DNA of 64,000 bases from Sulfurospirillum cavolei. Its GTDB lineage: Bacteria; Campylobacterota; Campylobacteria; Campylobacterales; Sulfurospirillaceae. The stretch is taken from the NCBI RefSeq assembly GCF_001548055.1, contig NZ_AP014724.1, positions 1,364,001-1,428,000 on the forward strand, in the 5' to 3' direction. Each line of letters starts with the position of its first letter. Within the stretch, counting starts at the first letter, position 1. Positions 43,679 through 52,346 of the stretch are shown here, one piece after another. Position numbers and translations under genes: made by a program. The notes beneath the pieces were generated by a model, which was not told the origin of the DNA, did not search any database, and saw only the letters and a list, made by a program, of their open reading frames with translations.

Positions 43679-45394
43679 ATGTTTTTACCCACGACTTTTG
43701 ATGAAATAAAGCAACGCGGATGGGATCGTTGCGACGTGATTCTCGTCACTTCCGATGCCTATATCGATAGCCCTTATATGGGCGTTTCCGTAGTCGGTCG
43801 CGTTTTGGAAAAAGCAGGGTACAAAGTCGGTATTATCGCTCAACCGGACATCAAAAGTGCTGCCGACATCACGCGACTGGGAGAGCCGAGACTTTTTTGG
43901 GGCGTGAGCGGCGGAAGCGTGGACTCAATGGTCTCTAACTATACCGCGACGAAGAAATTTAGAAACTCCGACGATTATACGCCCGGCGGCATCAATAACA
44001 AACGACCTGACCGCGCGAGTCTTGTTTACGTTAATCTCATTCGACAACACTTTAAAAACACCGTACCGATTATGCTCGGCGGTATTGAAGCGAGCTTGAG
44101 ACGGGTCAGTCACTACGATTTTTGGTCGAACACCGTTCGAAAACCCATTTTATTCGACGCCAAAGCCGATTATCTGCTTTACGGTATGAGTGATCTTAGC
44201 GTCGTCGAGTTTGCCGATGCCCTAAAACAAGGCATTTCACCCTTACATGTAAGAGGACTTTGTTACATCGCGAAAGAGCCGAAAACCGAGTATCTTCAAC
44301 TCCCCAGCCACGAGGAAGTCATCAACGATAAACTCAAATTTATGGATATGTTTGATCTCTTTTACCACAATAACGATCCGATTTCCGCCAAAGGTTTATG
44401 CCAAAAAGTCGATACGCGCTATTGGATTCAAAATCCACCCGCTCGTTACCTCACGACCGCACAAATGGATGAAGTCAGCGCGCTTCCTTTTATGCGCGAC
44501 GCACACCCGTATTACAAAAAACAAGGGCATATCAAAGCGTTGGAGACCATCAAATTTTCCATTAACACGCATCAAGGCTGTTACGGCGAATGCAGTTTTT
44601 GTGCCATCAGCGTCCATCAAGGAAGAACCATTCGAAGCCGCTCGGAAGCGTCTATTCTCAAAGAAGCCAAACTGTTTACTACGTATAAGGATTTTAAAGG
44701 CATTATCTCCGATTTAGGAGGACCGACGGCTAACATGTACGGGTATGAGTGTTCTAAAAAGCTCTCCAAAGGCACCTGTGAAGACAAAAGCTGTATGTTT
44801 CCCAAGCTCTGCCCTGCTCTCAAACCGACCCATAAAAAACAAATCGATCTTTTACGCAAAGTGCGAGCACTTTCTGGTATTAAAAAAGCGTTTGTGGCTT
44901 CAGGCATTCGCTACGATCTGATCAGCGAAGATAAAGCATACGGTTACGAATACCTCAAAGAGATCGTCGAACACCATTTAAGCGGACAGATGAAAATCGC
45001 GCCCGAGCATATCGATGACGAGATTTTAGCACTGATGGGAAAACCCGGCAAAGACTCCTTGGTCACGTTCAAAGCACTTTTCGACAAACTAACCAAAGAA
45101 TCGGGGAAAAAGCAATTTTTAACCTACTACCTGATTGCCGCACATCCGGGATGTGAAGAACGGCATATGCACTCTTTGAAAAATTTTGCTTCTAACGTAC
45201 TCAAAATCAATCCCGAACAAGCACAAATTTTTACGCCGACGCCTTCGACGTATGCGACTTTGATGTATTATACGGGCTTGCATCCGATCACTCGAAAACC
45301 GATTTTCGTCGAAAAAGAGATGCACAAAAAAGAGCGACAAAAAGAGATTGTCGTCGCCAAAGAGAAAAAATATCATAGCGGATTTGACAGCTAA
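43679..45394 (+). CDS. ygiQ: YgiQ-family radical SAM protein
   Basis: The 571-residue protein belongs to the UPF0313/YgiQ family. The radical SAM cluster motif CYGECSFC has its three cysteines at residues 301, 305 and 308; the N-terminal part has LVTSDAYIDSPYMGVSVVGR and ASLRRVSHYDFWS. A further Cys-rich block (CEDKSCMFPKLC) may hold a second cluster. The reaction is not known for the family. GAGGAG lies before the ATG. A perfect TTACATGTAA lies in the gene and encodes Leu-His-Val. Confidence 0.92.
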   Translation: MFLPTTFDEIKQRGWDRCDVILVTSDAYIDSPYMGVSVVGRVLEKAGYKVGIIAQPDIKSAADITRLGEPRLFWGVSGGSVDSMVSNYTATKKFRNSDDYTPGGINNKRPDRASLVYVNLIRQHFKNTVPIMLGGIEASLRRVSHYDFWSNTVRKPILFDAKADYLLYGMSDLSVVEFADALKQGISPLHVRGLCYIAKEPKTEYLQLPSHEEVINDKLKFMDMFDLFYHNNDPISAKGLCQKVDTRYWIQNPPARYLTTAQMDEVSALPFMRDAHPYYKKQGHIKALETIKFSINTHQGCYGECSFCAISVHQGRTIRSRSEASILKEAKLFTTYKDFKGIISDLGGPTANMYGYECSKKLSKGTCEDKSCMFPKLCPALKPTHKKQIDLLRKVRALSGIKKAFVASGIRYDLISEDKAYGYEYLKEIVEHHLSGQMKIAPEHIDDEILALMGKPGKDSLVTFKALFDKLTKESGKKQFLTYYLIAAHPGCEERHMHSLKNFASNVLKINPEQAQIFTPTPSTYATLMYYTGLHPITRKPIFVEKEMHKKERQKEIVVAKEKKYHSGFDS

Positions 45395-45417
45395 AAATCG
45401 ACATGTAAGGATTTTTG

Positions 45418-45729
45418 ATGAGCGTATTATTGGAAATGAGTATGTTCCCGCTGGAAGGAAGCGGTTCAAAGAGCGCGTTTGTCGCAAAGATTATCGATCA
45501 AATCGATCAAAGCGGTTTTGCCTATAAACTCACGCCGATGAGTACGGTCGTGGAAACGTCTACGATGCAAGAAGCCTTGTCGCTTGTCGAGCAAGCGTAC
45601 GAATGTCTGGAAGAATGCGAACGCGTGTACGCGTGCTTAAAATTTGATATTCGCAAAAATCGCAAAGACGGTATGCATCAAAAAATCGCTTCCGTTCAAA
45701 AAAAATTAAACCGACCCGTCAACGCCTAA
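45418..45729 (+). CDS. MTH1187/YkoF-like small protein
   Basis: The 103-residue protein matches the thiamine-binding/DUF77 type fold: VLLEMSMFPLEGSGSKS at the start, then FAYKLTPMSTVVE and a helix-rich end. Members bind thiamine or related small molecules or have no known role. AAGGA sits about seven bases before the ATG at 45418; the ORF opens with a TTG one codon earlier. It follows ygiQ after 23 bases that contain a copy of the dispersed palindrome, so both are likely in one transcript. Confidence 0.7.
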   Translation: MSVLLEMSMFPLEGSGSKSAFVAKIIDQIDQSGFAYKLTPMSTVVETSTMQEALSLVEQAYECLEECERVYACLKFDIRKNRKDGMHQKIASVQKKLNRPVNA

Positions 45730-45782
45730 AGTAAACTCTATTTACGTCGATTTGGTTGTACCATAGTCAAAGGGGCATTGCT

Positions 45783-46310
45783 ATGCAATCACAATCGATC
45801 AATACTAATAATTACAGTTACAACAGTCTTGGATTTTCACTCCAAACCAGTAGCGGCGACGTCATCGATCTTAACATGTACGACGAGCGTTCCGCTTCGA
45901 TTTCACACGAACAAAGCGGCGGTACGCAAAATACGATGCTCTCGCTTTCACATGCTTACGGTTACAATTTTCACTACGAAGGCGACGGAATCGACGAAAA
46001 CGATCAAAAAGAGATCGATGCGGCGATGAAGCTCATTCAACCGCAAATCGACGAGTACCTTTCCAACGTGCAACAAAGCTCTGAAACAGTCACGCTCGCA
46101 TCCGCTATCAATACCGCTTACGAAGTCAATCAAACTTTGCCGAGTGCCAAAGATCAAAATACGCAAAATTATACTAATAATTCTTTGTTAAAAATGATCG
46201 ATCAGATGATGGAGCAAGCGGATAAGCAAAACGAAAAGGTGCTAGAGGGAGCACAAAAGCTTTTTGAAAGCGTCCTCAAACAACAAAAAGGCTTTGAGCT
46301 TTACGTCTAA
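45783..46310 (+). CDS. Uncharacterised protein with Asn/Gln/Ser-rich N-terminus
   Basis: I do not recognise this 175-residue protein. The N-terminus (MQSQSINTNNYSYNSLGFSL) is polar, the middle (LQTSSGDVIDLNMYDERSAS) resembles a beta-sheet module, and the C-terminal half is a predicted helix bundle (KEIDAAMKLIQPQIDEYL, MIDQMMEQADKQNEKVLEGA). There is no signal peptide or membrane segment. I chose the ATG at 45783, which has AAAGGGG about ten bases before it; an earlier start at 45756 is less likely. It is flanked by co-oriented genes but separated by gaps that could hold promoters. Confidence 0.55.
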   Translation: MQSQSINTNNYSYNSLGFSLQTSSGDVIDLNMYDERSASISHEQSGGTQNTMLSLSHAYGYNFHYEGDGIDENDQKEIDAAMKLIQPQIDEYLSNVQQSSETVTLASAINTAYEVNQTLPSAKDQNTQNYTNNSLLKMIDQMMEQADKQNEKVLEGAQKLFESVLKQQKGFELYV

Positions 46311-46361
46311 GCTTCGCTTTTTTGGATGCATATTTCGCTGAGTGTATCGCCTAACATTGCA

Positions 46362-46391
46362 TTGACATTCTCTCGCTATTTTTTATATAAT
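46362..46391 (+). promoter_or_regulatory. Strong consensus promoter for the PhnD-like/GGDEF-EAL pair
   Basis: TTGACA (46362-46367), an 18-base spacer and TATAAT (46386-46391) are a full consensus pair, 31 bases before the GTG start. This is the clearest sigma-70-type promoter in the window. Confidence 0.75.
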
Positions 46392-46422
46392 TCGCGATAG
46401 TGTGACAAAAAGGTGATATTTA

Positions 46423-47250
46423 GTGTTTAATTTTAAGTTTGTTTCGATTGTTTTTTTAAGTATAGCTTCTGCGCTTTTTGCCCAAGAAATAGAAAGTCTC
46501 AAAATAGGAATCGCACCGCACTCCTCCGCTCGTATTATCTATGACGTACATCGCGATCTTAAAACGTTTTTAGAACATTATTTCAATCGACCCGTACAAA
46601 TTTTAAGCGCAAAAACGTTTAGCGATTTTGCCGATACTTGCGATCAAGGCGATACTTACGATTTGATTATTACCTCACCGAATTTAGCTTATTTGGCGCA
46701 ACACCAAGCGCATTACGTACCTTTAATGACCTACACCAAAGGCTTGGAGACGATTATTTTAAGCAAAACGTCTTCTTCGCTTAAAGATCATCCCGAAAAC
46801 ATCAAAATTGCAGGACAAGACCCCGTCTCCTATGCAACGCTCTGCGGCGAAGAGTGGCTAGAACAACAAGGTTACGTTCCGGGCAAAAATTTAATTTACA
46901 GTTATTACATCAGTGCTTCAGACAGTTTAGCAACGCTGTTGCTCAAAAACCAAGTCGATCTCATCATCATTTCATTACCCAATTATTTAAAACTGGATCA
47001 AGAATTGCAAAATCAACTTTTCGTCGTCTACCATAGTGCTCCCAAACCGGGTCGTATCTTTTTAGCCAAGGACTCAAAGGGGATTACGATCGAAGAGTGG
47101 CGCAATGCGTTGGTCGCTTTTTCCCAAAGCCAAGAAGGTGCACGGCATCTTAAGGCTACGAAATTGGAGGGCTTTGAAATGCTTGAACCTCATGCATTAG
47201 ATACCCTTAGCACGATAGCCCAAAAAACCTCTTCGCGATTAACGCATTAA
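46423..47250 (+). CDS. PhnD-like periplasmic substrate-binding protein
   Basis: The 275-residue protein has a signal peptide (about residues 1-20, ending ALFAQE) and the PhnD/phosphonate-binding layout: LKIGIAPHSSARIIYDVHRDL, FSDFADTCDQGDTYDLIITSPN and KIAGQDPVSYATLCGEEWL. No permease or ATPase of an ABC transporter is nearby; instead a membrane GGDEF-EAL protein starts six bases later. So it probably senses a periplasmic ligand for c-di-GMP signalling rather than importing it. The GTG start has AAAAAGGTG before it. The ligand is not known. Confidence 0.8.
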   Translation: MFNFKFVSIVFLSIASALFAQEIESLKIGIAPHSSARIIYDVHRDLKTFLEHYFNRPVQILSAKTFSDFADTCDQGDTYDLIITSPNLAYLAQHQAHYVPLMTYTKGLETIILSKTSSSLKDHPENIKIAGQDPVSYATLCGEEWLEQQGYVPGKNLIYSYYISASDSLATLLLKNQVDLIIISLPNYLKLDQELQNQLFVVYHSAPKPGRIFLAKDSKGITIEEWRNALVAFSQSQEGARHLKATKLEGFEMLEPHALDTLSTIAQKTSSRLTH

Positions 47251-47256
47251 CAATCG

Positions 47257-49698
47257 ATGAAGCTCTCTCTTGCATGGAAATGGCTTATTGCCGCCTTACT
47301 CATCGAAAGCGTGATGCTTTCTATCCTTGTTTACCGTAACGTTGAACAATTAAGCGACAATTTATTACGACAAACCGACCAACGGCTTCAAGCCGAAAAA
47401 GTCCTTTTACAAAGTGCATTGATCGCCCCGTTCGTTCAAAACGACTATGCAACCATTCAAGCGATTTTAGAAGAGTCGTACCAAAAGCTTAATATGCTCT
47501 ATTTGGTTGCGCTTGATCTCCAACATACGCCTATCGCAAGTGTCGGAGCGGTCGACTTAAATGCTCTTCAAACGCTTCGAAATACACCGCTAAATGCACA
47601 AAGCGTTCAAGAACCCACGTATGATACTTCCGTCGATCTGATGATTTCCGATCAAAAAATCGGCTCGCTTCGCGTCGGAATTTCTACGGAGTTCTACCAA
47701 ACGGAACGTCGTTCGATGATGATCAAAAGTATCGCCATCGCCTTGGTCGAATTGCTTTTATCCGCCTTAATTCTCAATTTACTTGCCCGTTGGATCAATC
47801 AAAACCTCATCAAACTTACCCAGAGCGCGCAAGCGATAGCCGAAGGCAATTACTCCAAGCGCGTTGAATTGAGCCGTGACAAGGAAATCTCAAAGCTCGC
47901 AACCGCGTTTAATGCGATGGCGCAGAGTATTCAAGAACGTATTGCGACGCTAGAACAACTTCATATGAAAGAGCAATCTTTAAGCAAGCAATTAGAGTAC
48001 AACGCTTATTACGACGTTTTAACCCATCTTCCCAATCGCGTTTTACTTGCCGATCGATTGCATCAAGCACTTCTCAAAGCCGACCAAAGCGGCCAGTTAG
48101 TCGGCGTTATTTATCTGGATCTTGACGGTTTTAAATCCGTAAACGATACCTACGGTCACTTTACGGGAGATCAACTTTTGGTCGTCGTCGCGCAAAAGAT
48201 GCAACATGTGATGCACGAAAACGATACGATCGCACGAATCGGAGGCGACGAATTTGTCATTGTCCTTCAAAGTATCGACGAAGCGTATGCGTGCCAGATA
48301 GTTTTGGAACGCTTGCTCAAAACCCTATCCGCACCCGTACTTTTAGGCGATATAAAACTTTCGATCTCATGCAGCATCGGCGTAACGCTCTATCCTATGG
48401 ATAACCATGACGCGGAACAACTAATACGCCATGCCGATCAAGCGATGTATATCGCCAAGCAATCCGGTAAAAACCGGTATCACTTTTTTGACTTCAACGA
48501 AAGCAGGCTCTTAAAAGCCATGAACGACGATCTAAGCGCAATTGCGCAAGGATTAAAACGTGAAGAGTTTGTGCTTTATTACCAACCCAAAGTCAACATG
48601 CAAACGGGTGCTATCGTCGGCGTCGAAGCCTTAATTCGTTGGGAACACCCCCAAAAAGGTCTTTTGTTACCGATGAGCTTTATCCCGCTGATCGAGCACC
48701 ATCCGCTCATCGTAAAACTCGGAGAATGGGTTATTAGCCAAGTATTATGGCAACTCAGGGAATGGAATAGCCAAGGGCTTTTTCTTCCCGTTAGCATCAA
48801 TATCAGCGCGTATCAACTTCAAGAAGAGACGTTTTTGGAGCGTTTAAAAATTTTATGGGAAGATTACGCGGATATTTTACCCGATCAGTTGGAAATCGAA
48901 ATATTGGAAACCAGCGCACTCGAAGAGATTGAGCGCGTTTCACGCATTATTCACGAATGTGCCGCTATGGGAATTCACTTTGCGCTGGACGATTTTGGAA
49001 CGGGCTATTCCACGTTAATGCACCTTAAAAAATTGCCCGCAAAAATTTTGAAAATGGATAAAAGCTTCATCGCCGATATGGTTGCTAATCCGGAAGACCT
49101 GACTATCGTAGAGGGCGTGATCGGATTGGCAAAATCGTTTCATAAAAACATTATCGCCGAAGGGGTCGAAAGTGTCGAGCACGGTATCTTTTTATTGCTA
49201 CAAGGATGTCAATACGCCCAAGGATACGGTATTGCACGACCGATGAACGCCGATCAACTCGTCCAATGGATCGCCGATCCCCAATCCATGAAAGACAATT
49301 TACGCATATGGCGACGTTACGGCTACGACTCTGAGGCTCTACCTTGGCTTTACGCGCTTTGCGAGCACAATGCATGGATCAACGATTTAAAAAATTTCAT
49401 CGACAATATCAAACCGACACCGCCTGAAATCAGTGCCGATTTATGCTACTTCGGAAAATGGCTGCACGAAAAGCCTTTCCATGTGTACCGCGAAAAAGCA
49501 TGGTTTCGCAAATTTGAAACCCTGCATAAGCATCTCCATCGCCTCGCGAAAGAACTCTTAGACTCTCGAATGTGTGAATCAAACGAGTCGCTTCACGCAC
49601 GAATGGAAGCGATAGAAACGCTGCATCAAGAGATGGTAAAATCGATTTTTCTACACATTCGTCAAGAGATTAAGCGAACCCTACCTAAGGCTTCTTAA
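47257..49698 (+). CDS. Membrane GGDEF-EAL protein with HAMP and C-terminal CZB domain
   Basis: The 813-residue protein has a first membrane helix (about residues 6-27), a periplasmic domain (about 28-155), a second helix (about 156-178), HAMP (about 180-232), GGDEF (GGDEF at 329-333) and EAL (EAL at 457-459). The upstream inhibition site RxxD reads HEND, so product feedback at this site is probably lost. Residues about 700-812 look like a zinc-binding CZB domain, with candidate ligands His704, Cys730, His757 and His761. It makes or breaks cyclic di-GMP; which activity dominates is unclear. It forms an operon with the PhnD-like gene. Confidence 0.9.
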   Translation: MKLSLAWKWLIAALLIESVMLSILVYRNVEQLSDNLLRQTDQRLQAEKVLLQSALIAPFVQNDYATIQAILEESYQKLNMLYLVALDLQHTPIASVGAVDLNALQTLRNTPLNAQSVQEPTYDTSVDLMISDQKIGSLRVGISTEFYQTERRSMMIKSIAIALVELLLSALILNLLARWINQNLIKLTQSAQAIAEGNYSKRVELSRDKEISKLATAFNAMAQSIQERIATLEQLHMKEQSLSKQLEYNAYYDVLTHLPNRVLLADRLHQALLKADQSGQLVGVIYLDLDGFKSVNDTYGHFTGDQLLVVVAQKMQHVMHENDTIARIGGDEFVIVLQSIDEAYACQIVLERLLKTLSAPVLLGDIKLSISCSIGVTLYPMDNHDAEQLIRHADQAMYIAKQSGKNRYHFFDFNESRLLKAMNDDLSAIAQGLKREEFVLYYQPKVNMQTGAIVGVEALIRWEHPQKGLLLPMSFIPLIEHHPLIVKLGEWVISQVLWQLREWNSQGLFLPVSINISAYQLQEETFLERLKILWEDYADILPDQLEIEILETSALEEIERVSRIIHECAAMGIHFALDDFGTGYSTLMHLKKLPAKILKMDKSFIADMVANPEDLTIVEGVIGLAKSFHKNIIAEGVESVEHGIFLLLQGCQYAQGYGIARPMNADQLVQWIADPQSMKDNLRIWRRYGYDSEALPWLYALCEHNAWINDLKNFIDNIKPTPPEISADLCYFGKWLHEKPFHVYREKAWFRKFETLHKHLHRLAKELLDSRMCESNESLHARMEAIETLHQEMVKSIFLHIRQEIKRTLPKAS

Positions 49699-49761
49699 CA
49701 CCATATTTTTAAGCCGGCTTCTTGAAAATCTTTTTGCAAGAGATAAAAGCACCGAAGGTAC

Positions 49762-50112
49762 GTGGGCACTCTGCCGAAGAGAACCCTTCTCATCAATGGG
49801 GTATATGAAGCTAAGCGTGATGGACTGATAAAGATTCTCTCATCCCTTCCTATTAGCTATAAATGGCAACTGGAAAGTTCAGAACTAAATGAACGCTATG
49901 CAAAGGTGGAGGGAGTGCTCAGTGTCAGTGTTGGGGAATTGTTACGTCAATCTTCAGGTCTGGGTATTTGTGAACTCAAAGAGCTTAAAGGCACAGGAGG
50001 ACTTCACTTTATGATGGCACGAGCAGAAACCAGAGCACTCAAATGCTCCATTGAAGTACTCTTTGGCAGTGTCATCAACTACTATGTAAAGCATTATTTG
50101 CAAGCAGCATAG
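49762..50112 (+). CDS. Uncharacterised, possibly truncated protein of foreign origin
   Basis: I do not recognise this 116-residue product. It ends with ARAETRALKCSIEVLFGSVINYYV, a basic helical stretch that recalls some phage or recombination proteins, but this is a weak resemblance. There is no ATG; the GTG at 49762 lies directly after AAGGTAC, too close for a normal site, so the gene may be the remnant of a longer one whose 5' end was lost. Base composition and codon use differ from the neighbours. A clean terminator follows. Confidence 0.4.
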   Translation: MGTLPKRTLLINGVYEAKRDGLIKILSSLPISYKWQLESSELNERYAKVEGVLSVSVGELLRQSSGLGICELKELKGTGGLHFMMARAETRALKCSIEVLFGSVINYYVKHYLQAA

Positions 50113-50120
50113 AAAATATT

Positions 50121-50147
50121 ATAGGGTCATAAATTGACCCTATTTTT
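50121..50147 (+). terminator. Intrinsic terminator with a 9-bp stem and T tail
   Basis: ATAGGGTCA (50121-50129), loop TAAAT, TGACCCTAT (50135-50143), then a run of T to 50147. It lies nine bases after the 49762-50112 stop and 25 bases before the end of the convergent outer-membrane gene. Confidence 0.85.
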
Positions 50148-50168
50148 GATTTATAATGATGATAGCCA

Positions 50169-51233
50169 TTAATTAGGATACCAGTCAAAACCTTGAAAAT
50201 ACGTTGGATACCCAGTCTGACCAAAAAACATATCCGATCCATAGTATAAAGCAGCAGGGTTCTGAATCAAACATCCATTTTCATCAACAGGTGGAGCACC
50301 AAGCATTTGAAATGGGCCAGATTGAAACATATCAGCACTAGGTCTTATACACTGAAAACCAATCGGATTTGGCTTACTGGTTTGAATTTCAGATGCTGCT
50401 GTAAAAGTGATTTGTTCAAATTTATCATTTTCGGAGATATCAGGAATGATATTGCTTGGCACTTTACACGATGAAATATCAAATACATTGCTACATTGTA
50501 CTTTAAAACCAACTGTTAATGCGTGAGCGTTATCGTTTAAATTTTTATAACTGATTTCTAATGCTTGATACGACAGAGAAACTATCGTTGAGTGATTTCT
50601 TGTTTCAGCATTATGGAAAATAGCAATTTTAGACGAAGAAAGGGGATAATAATTAATGCCATAACCGATAAAGTTTTCATCTTTTGTAAATTCATAGTAA
50701 GTTCTACCAACATTGACACTTGCATCAATAACACCAAAATCACCTTGAAGTCTTTTAACTAACTCTGCGTAAGTTCTTTTAGTTGTTTCATCAGTAATTT
50801 CAAACAAGTTACCAATTTTTGTTCCATGTAAATCGGTTTGATTCGCACCAATTTCTGCATAGAGCGTATCTGTAAGTTTATAGCCGATCCCTAGGGTTAA
50901 TCCATATTGATTGACTCTATCGTTTGAACCATCGTATCCATACATTTTTTCATTAAGATAGCTAAGTCCTGTTTTGATATACCATTGAGTATCTTCAGGG
51001 TTATACTTAAATACAGTACCAAATTTAGTATAATCAGATGTGTTTTCAAGCCGAATCTTAATTGTTTCAGTATCGTAATACAAACCTGCACCGTTTGAAG
51101 TATTGCCTCCATTAGCATCTGATTTCCTAGAATTTAGTTGATAGAGTGAAAAAAGTGTGTCATCTGCGAGAACAAAAGTATTTGAAACTAGTAATAGAGA
51201 TAATAAACTTAGGTTAAAGGGCAAGAGTTTCAT
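50169..51233 (-). CDS. Predicted outer-membrane beta-barrel protein
   Basis: The 354-residue protein has a signal peptide (about residues 1-23, ending TFVLAD) and a pattern of alternating polar and hydrophobic strands rich in Tyr, Thr, Asn and Gly (VNQYGLTLGIGYKLTDTLYA, FIGYGINYYPLSSSKIAIF), as in an 8-12 strand outer-membrane barrel. The last about 110 residues differ, with four cysteines and Pro/Gly-rich segments, and may form a surface or plug domain. No final aromatic barrel signature is present; it ends WYPN. The gene is A/T-rich. I do not recognise the family. Confidence 0.6.
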   Translation of the reverse strand: MKLLPFNLSLLSLLLVSNTFVLADDTLFSLYQLNSRKSDANGGNTSNGAGLYYDTETIKIRLENTSDYTKFGTVFKYNPEDTQWYIKTGLSYLNEKMYGYDGSNDRVNQYGLTLGIGYKLTDTLYAEIGANQTDLHGTKIGNLFEITDETTKRTYAELVKRLQGDFGVIDASVNVGRTYYEFTKDENFIGYGINYYPLSSSKIAIFHNAETRNHSTIVSLSYQALEISYKNLNDNAHALTVGFKVQCSNVFDISSCKVPSNIIPDISENDKFEQITFTAASEIQTSKPNPIGFQCIRPSADMFQSGPFQMLGAPPVDENGCLIQNPAALYYGSDMFFGQTGYPTYFQGFDWYPN

Positions 51234-51492
51234 AAAAAATCCTCATTATTTTTATATGAAAATCATACAGTAATAATTTTAAAATTGCTAATATTTTGGA
51301 AGTAGATATTTGTGATTTTTTTAAAAGTTGACCTATTTTTGACTGATTATTTTCTGCTTATTTTAGCAGATTTTGTTGTTGTTCGATAATTTTTTATTAT
51401 ACTTACTCTTCTTTATAAAAATAATTTATTCTTATATTTATGGACAAATCATTCAACCTAAAAAATACTTCAAAAACACCATAAAAACGAAC
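51234..51492. other. A/T-rich gap between the outer-membrane gene and fliP
   Basis: No gene is seen in these 259 bases. GAGGA before the outer-membrane gene start and a minus-strand -10-like TATGAT (complement of 51262-51267) could serve that gene. A six-base-pair hairpin (TCTGCT 51353-51358, AGCAGA 51365-51370) followed by TTTT on the plus strand is the only other structure. Confidence 0.4.
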
Positions 51493-52230
51493 TTAATGAA
51501 AACTCTCAACCATTTTACCGACGAGTAAGTTCCAGCCGTCGACCAATACGAAAATCAGCAATTTAAACGGCAAAGAGATCATCGCCGGCGGCAGCATCAT
51601 CATACCCATTGCCATTAACACCGAACTGACGACCATATCGATTACTAAAAACGGCAAATAGAGTAAAAAGCCGATTTCAAACGCCGTTTTCATTTCGCTG
51701 ATCATAAAGGCGGAAACGGCGATCGTTAAAGGAATATCTTCGATATTTTTGGGGTTTTCCAATTGTCGAATACGAAAGAAAAGTGCCAAATCTTTTTCAC
51801 GCGTATTGCGTACCATAAAGGCTTTAAACGGAGCGGCTCCTTTTTCAAACGCCTCTTGATAGCTCATTTTTTCTTCCAGATACGGCTTGATTCCGACATT
51901 ATAAGACTCTTTGGCGACCGGCTCCATAATGAAAAACGTCAGCACCATCGCCAAAGAAACCAGTACCTGCGTCGGCGGAAGTTGTTGCGTTCCTAAAGCT
52001 TGACGTAAAAACGAAAAAACGATGGTCAAACGCAAGAAGCTCGTCATCATAAAAATTAACGACGGAGCTAAGACGAGAATCGTTAAGACTAAAACAAGAT
52101 TGAGGCTTGTCACCAATTGTTGCGGAGAGTTGGGCGCGCTTAAAGAGAGATTGACGGTCGGAATCGTATCGGCGGCAAAGCTTGCACATCCTAATATCAA
52201 GATTAAAACGACTCGCATCACTGTTTTCAA
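51493..52230 (-). CDS. fliP: Flagellar export protein FliP
   Basis: FliP is a core channel subunit of the flagellar type III export gate. The 245-residue protein has a cleavable N-terminal signal (LILILGCASFAAD, as usual for FliP) and the family segments LILVLAPSLIFMMTSFLRLTIVF (read in parts), LGTQQLPPTQVLVSLAMVLTFF, and DMVVSSVLMAMGMMMLPPAMIS. It has four membrane helices. The TTG start at 52230 is supported by GAGGA six bases before it. Other export genes are not nearby, as is usual for the scattered flagellar genes of this group. Confidence 0.94.
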   Translation of the reverse strand: MKTVMRVVLILILGCASFAADTIPTVNLSLSAPNSPQQLVTSLNLVLVLTILVLAPSLIFMMTSFLRLTIVFSFLRQALGTQQLPPTQVLVSLAMVLTFFIMEPVAKESYNVGIKPYLEEKMSYQEAFEKGAAPFKAFMVRNTREKDLALFFRIRQLENPKNIEDIPLTIAVSAFMISEMKTAFEIGFLLYLPFLVIDMVVSSVLMAMGMMMLPPAMISLPFKLLIFVLVDGWNLLVGKMVESFH

Positions 52231-52346
52231 CGGCTATCCTCATAAAATAATGCATCATTCTAGTCGGTTTTGCGTTAAAAAGCATTTAATTTTTAAACAA
52301 CTTTTCGTTAAAATAACCTTTATTTCATCTTCTTAGGAACATCCGT

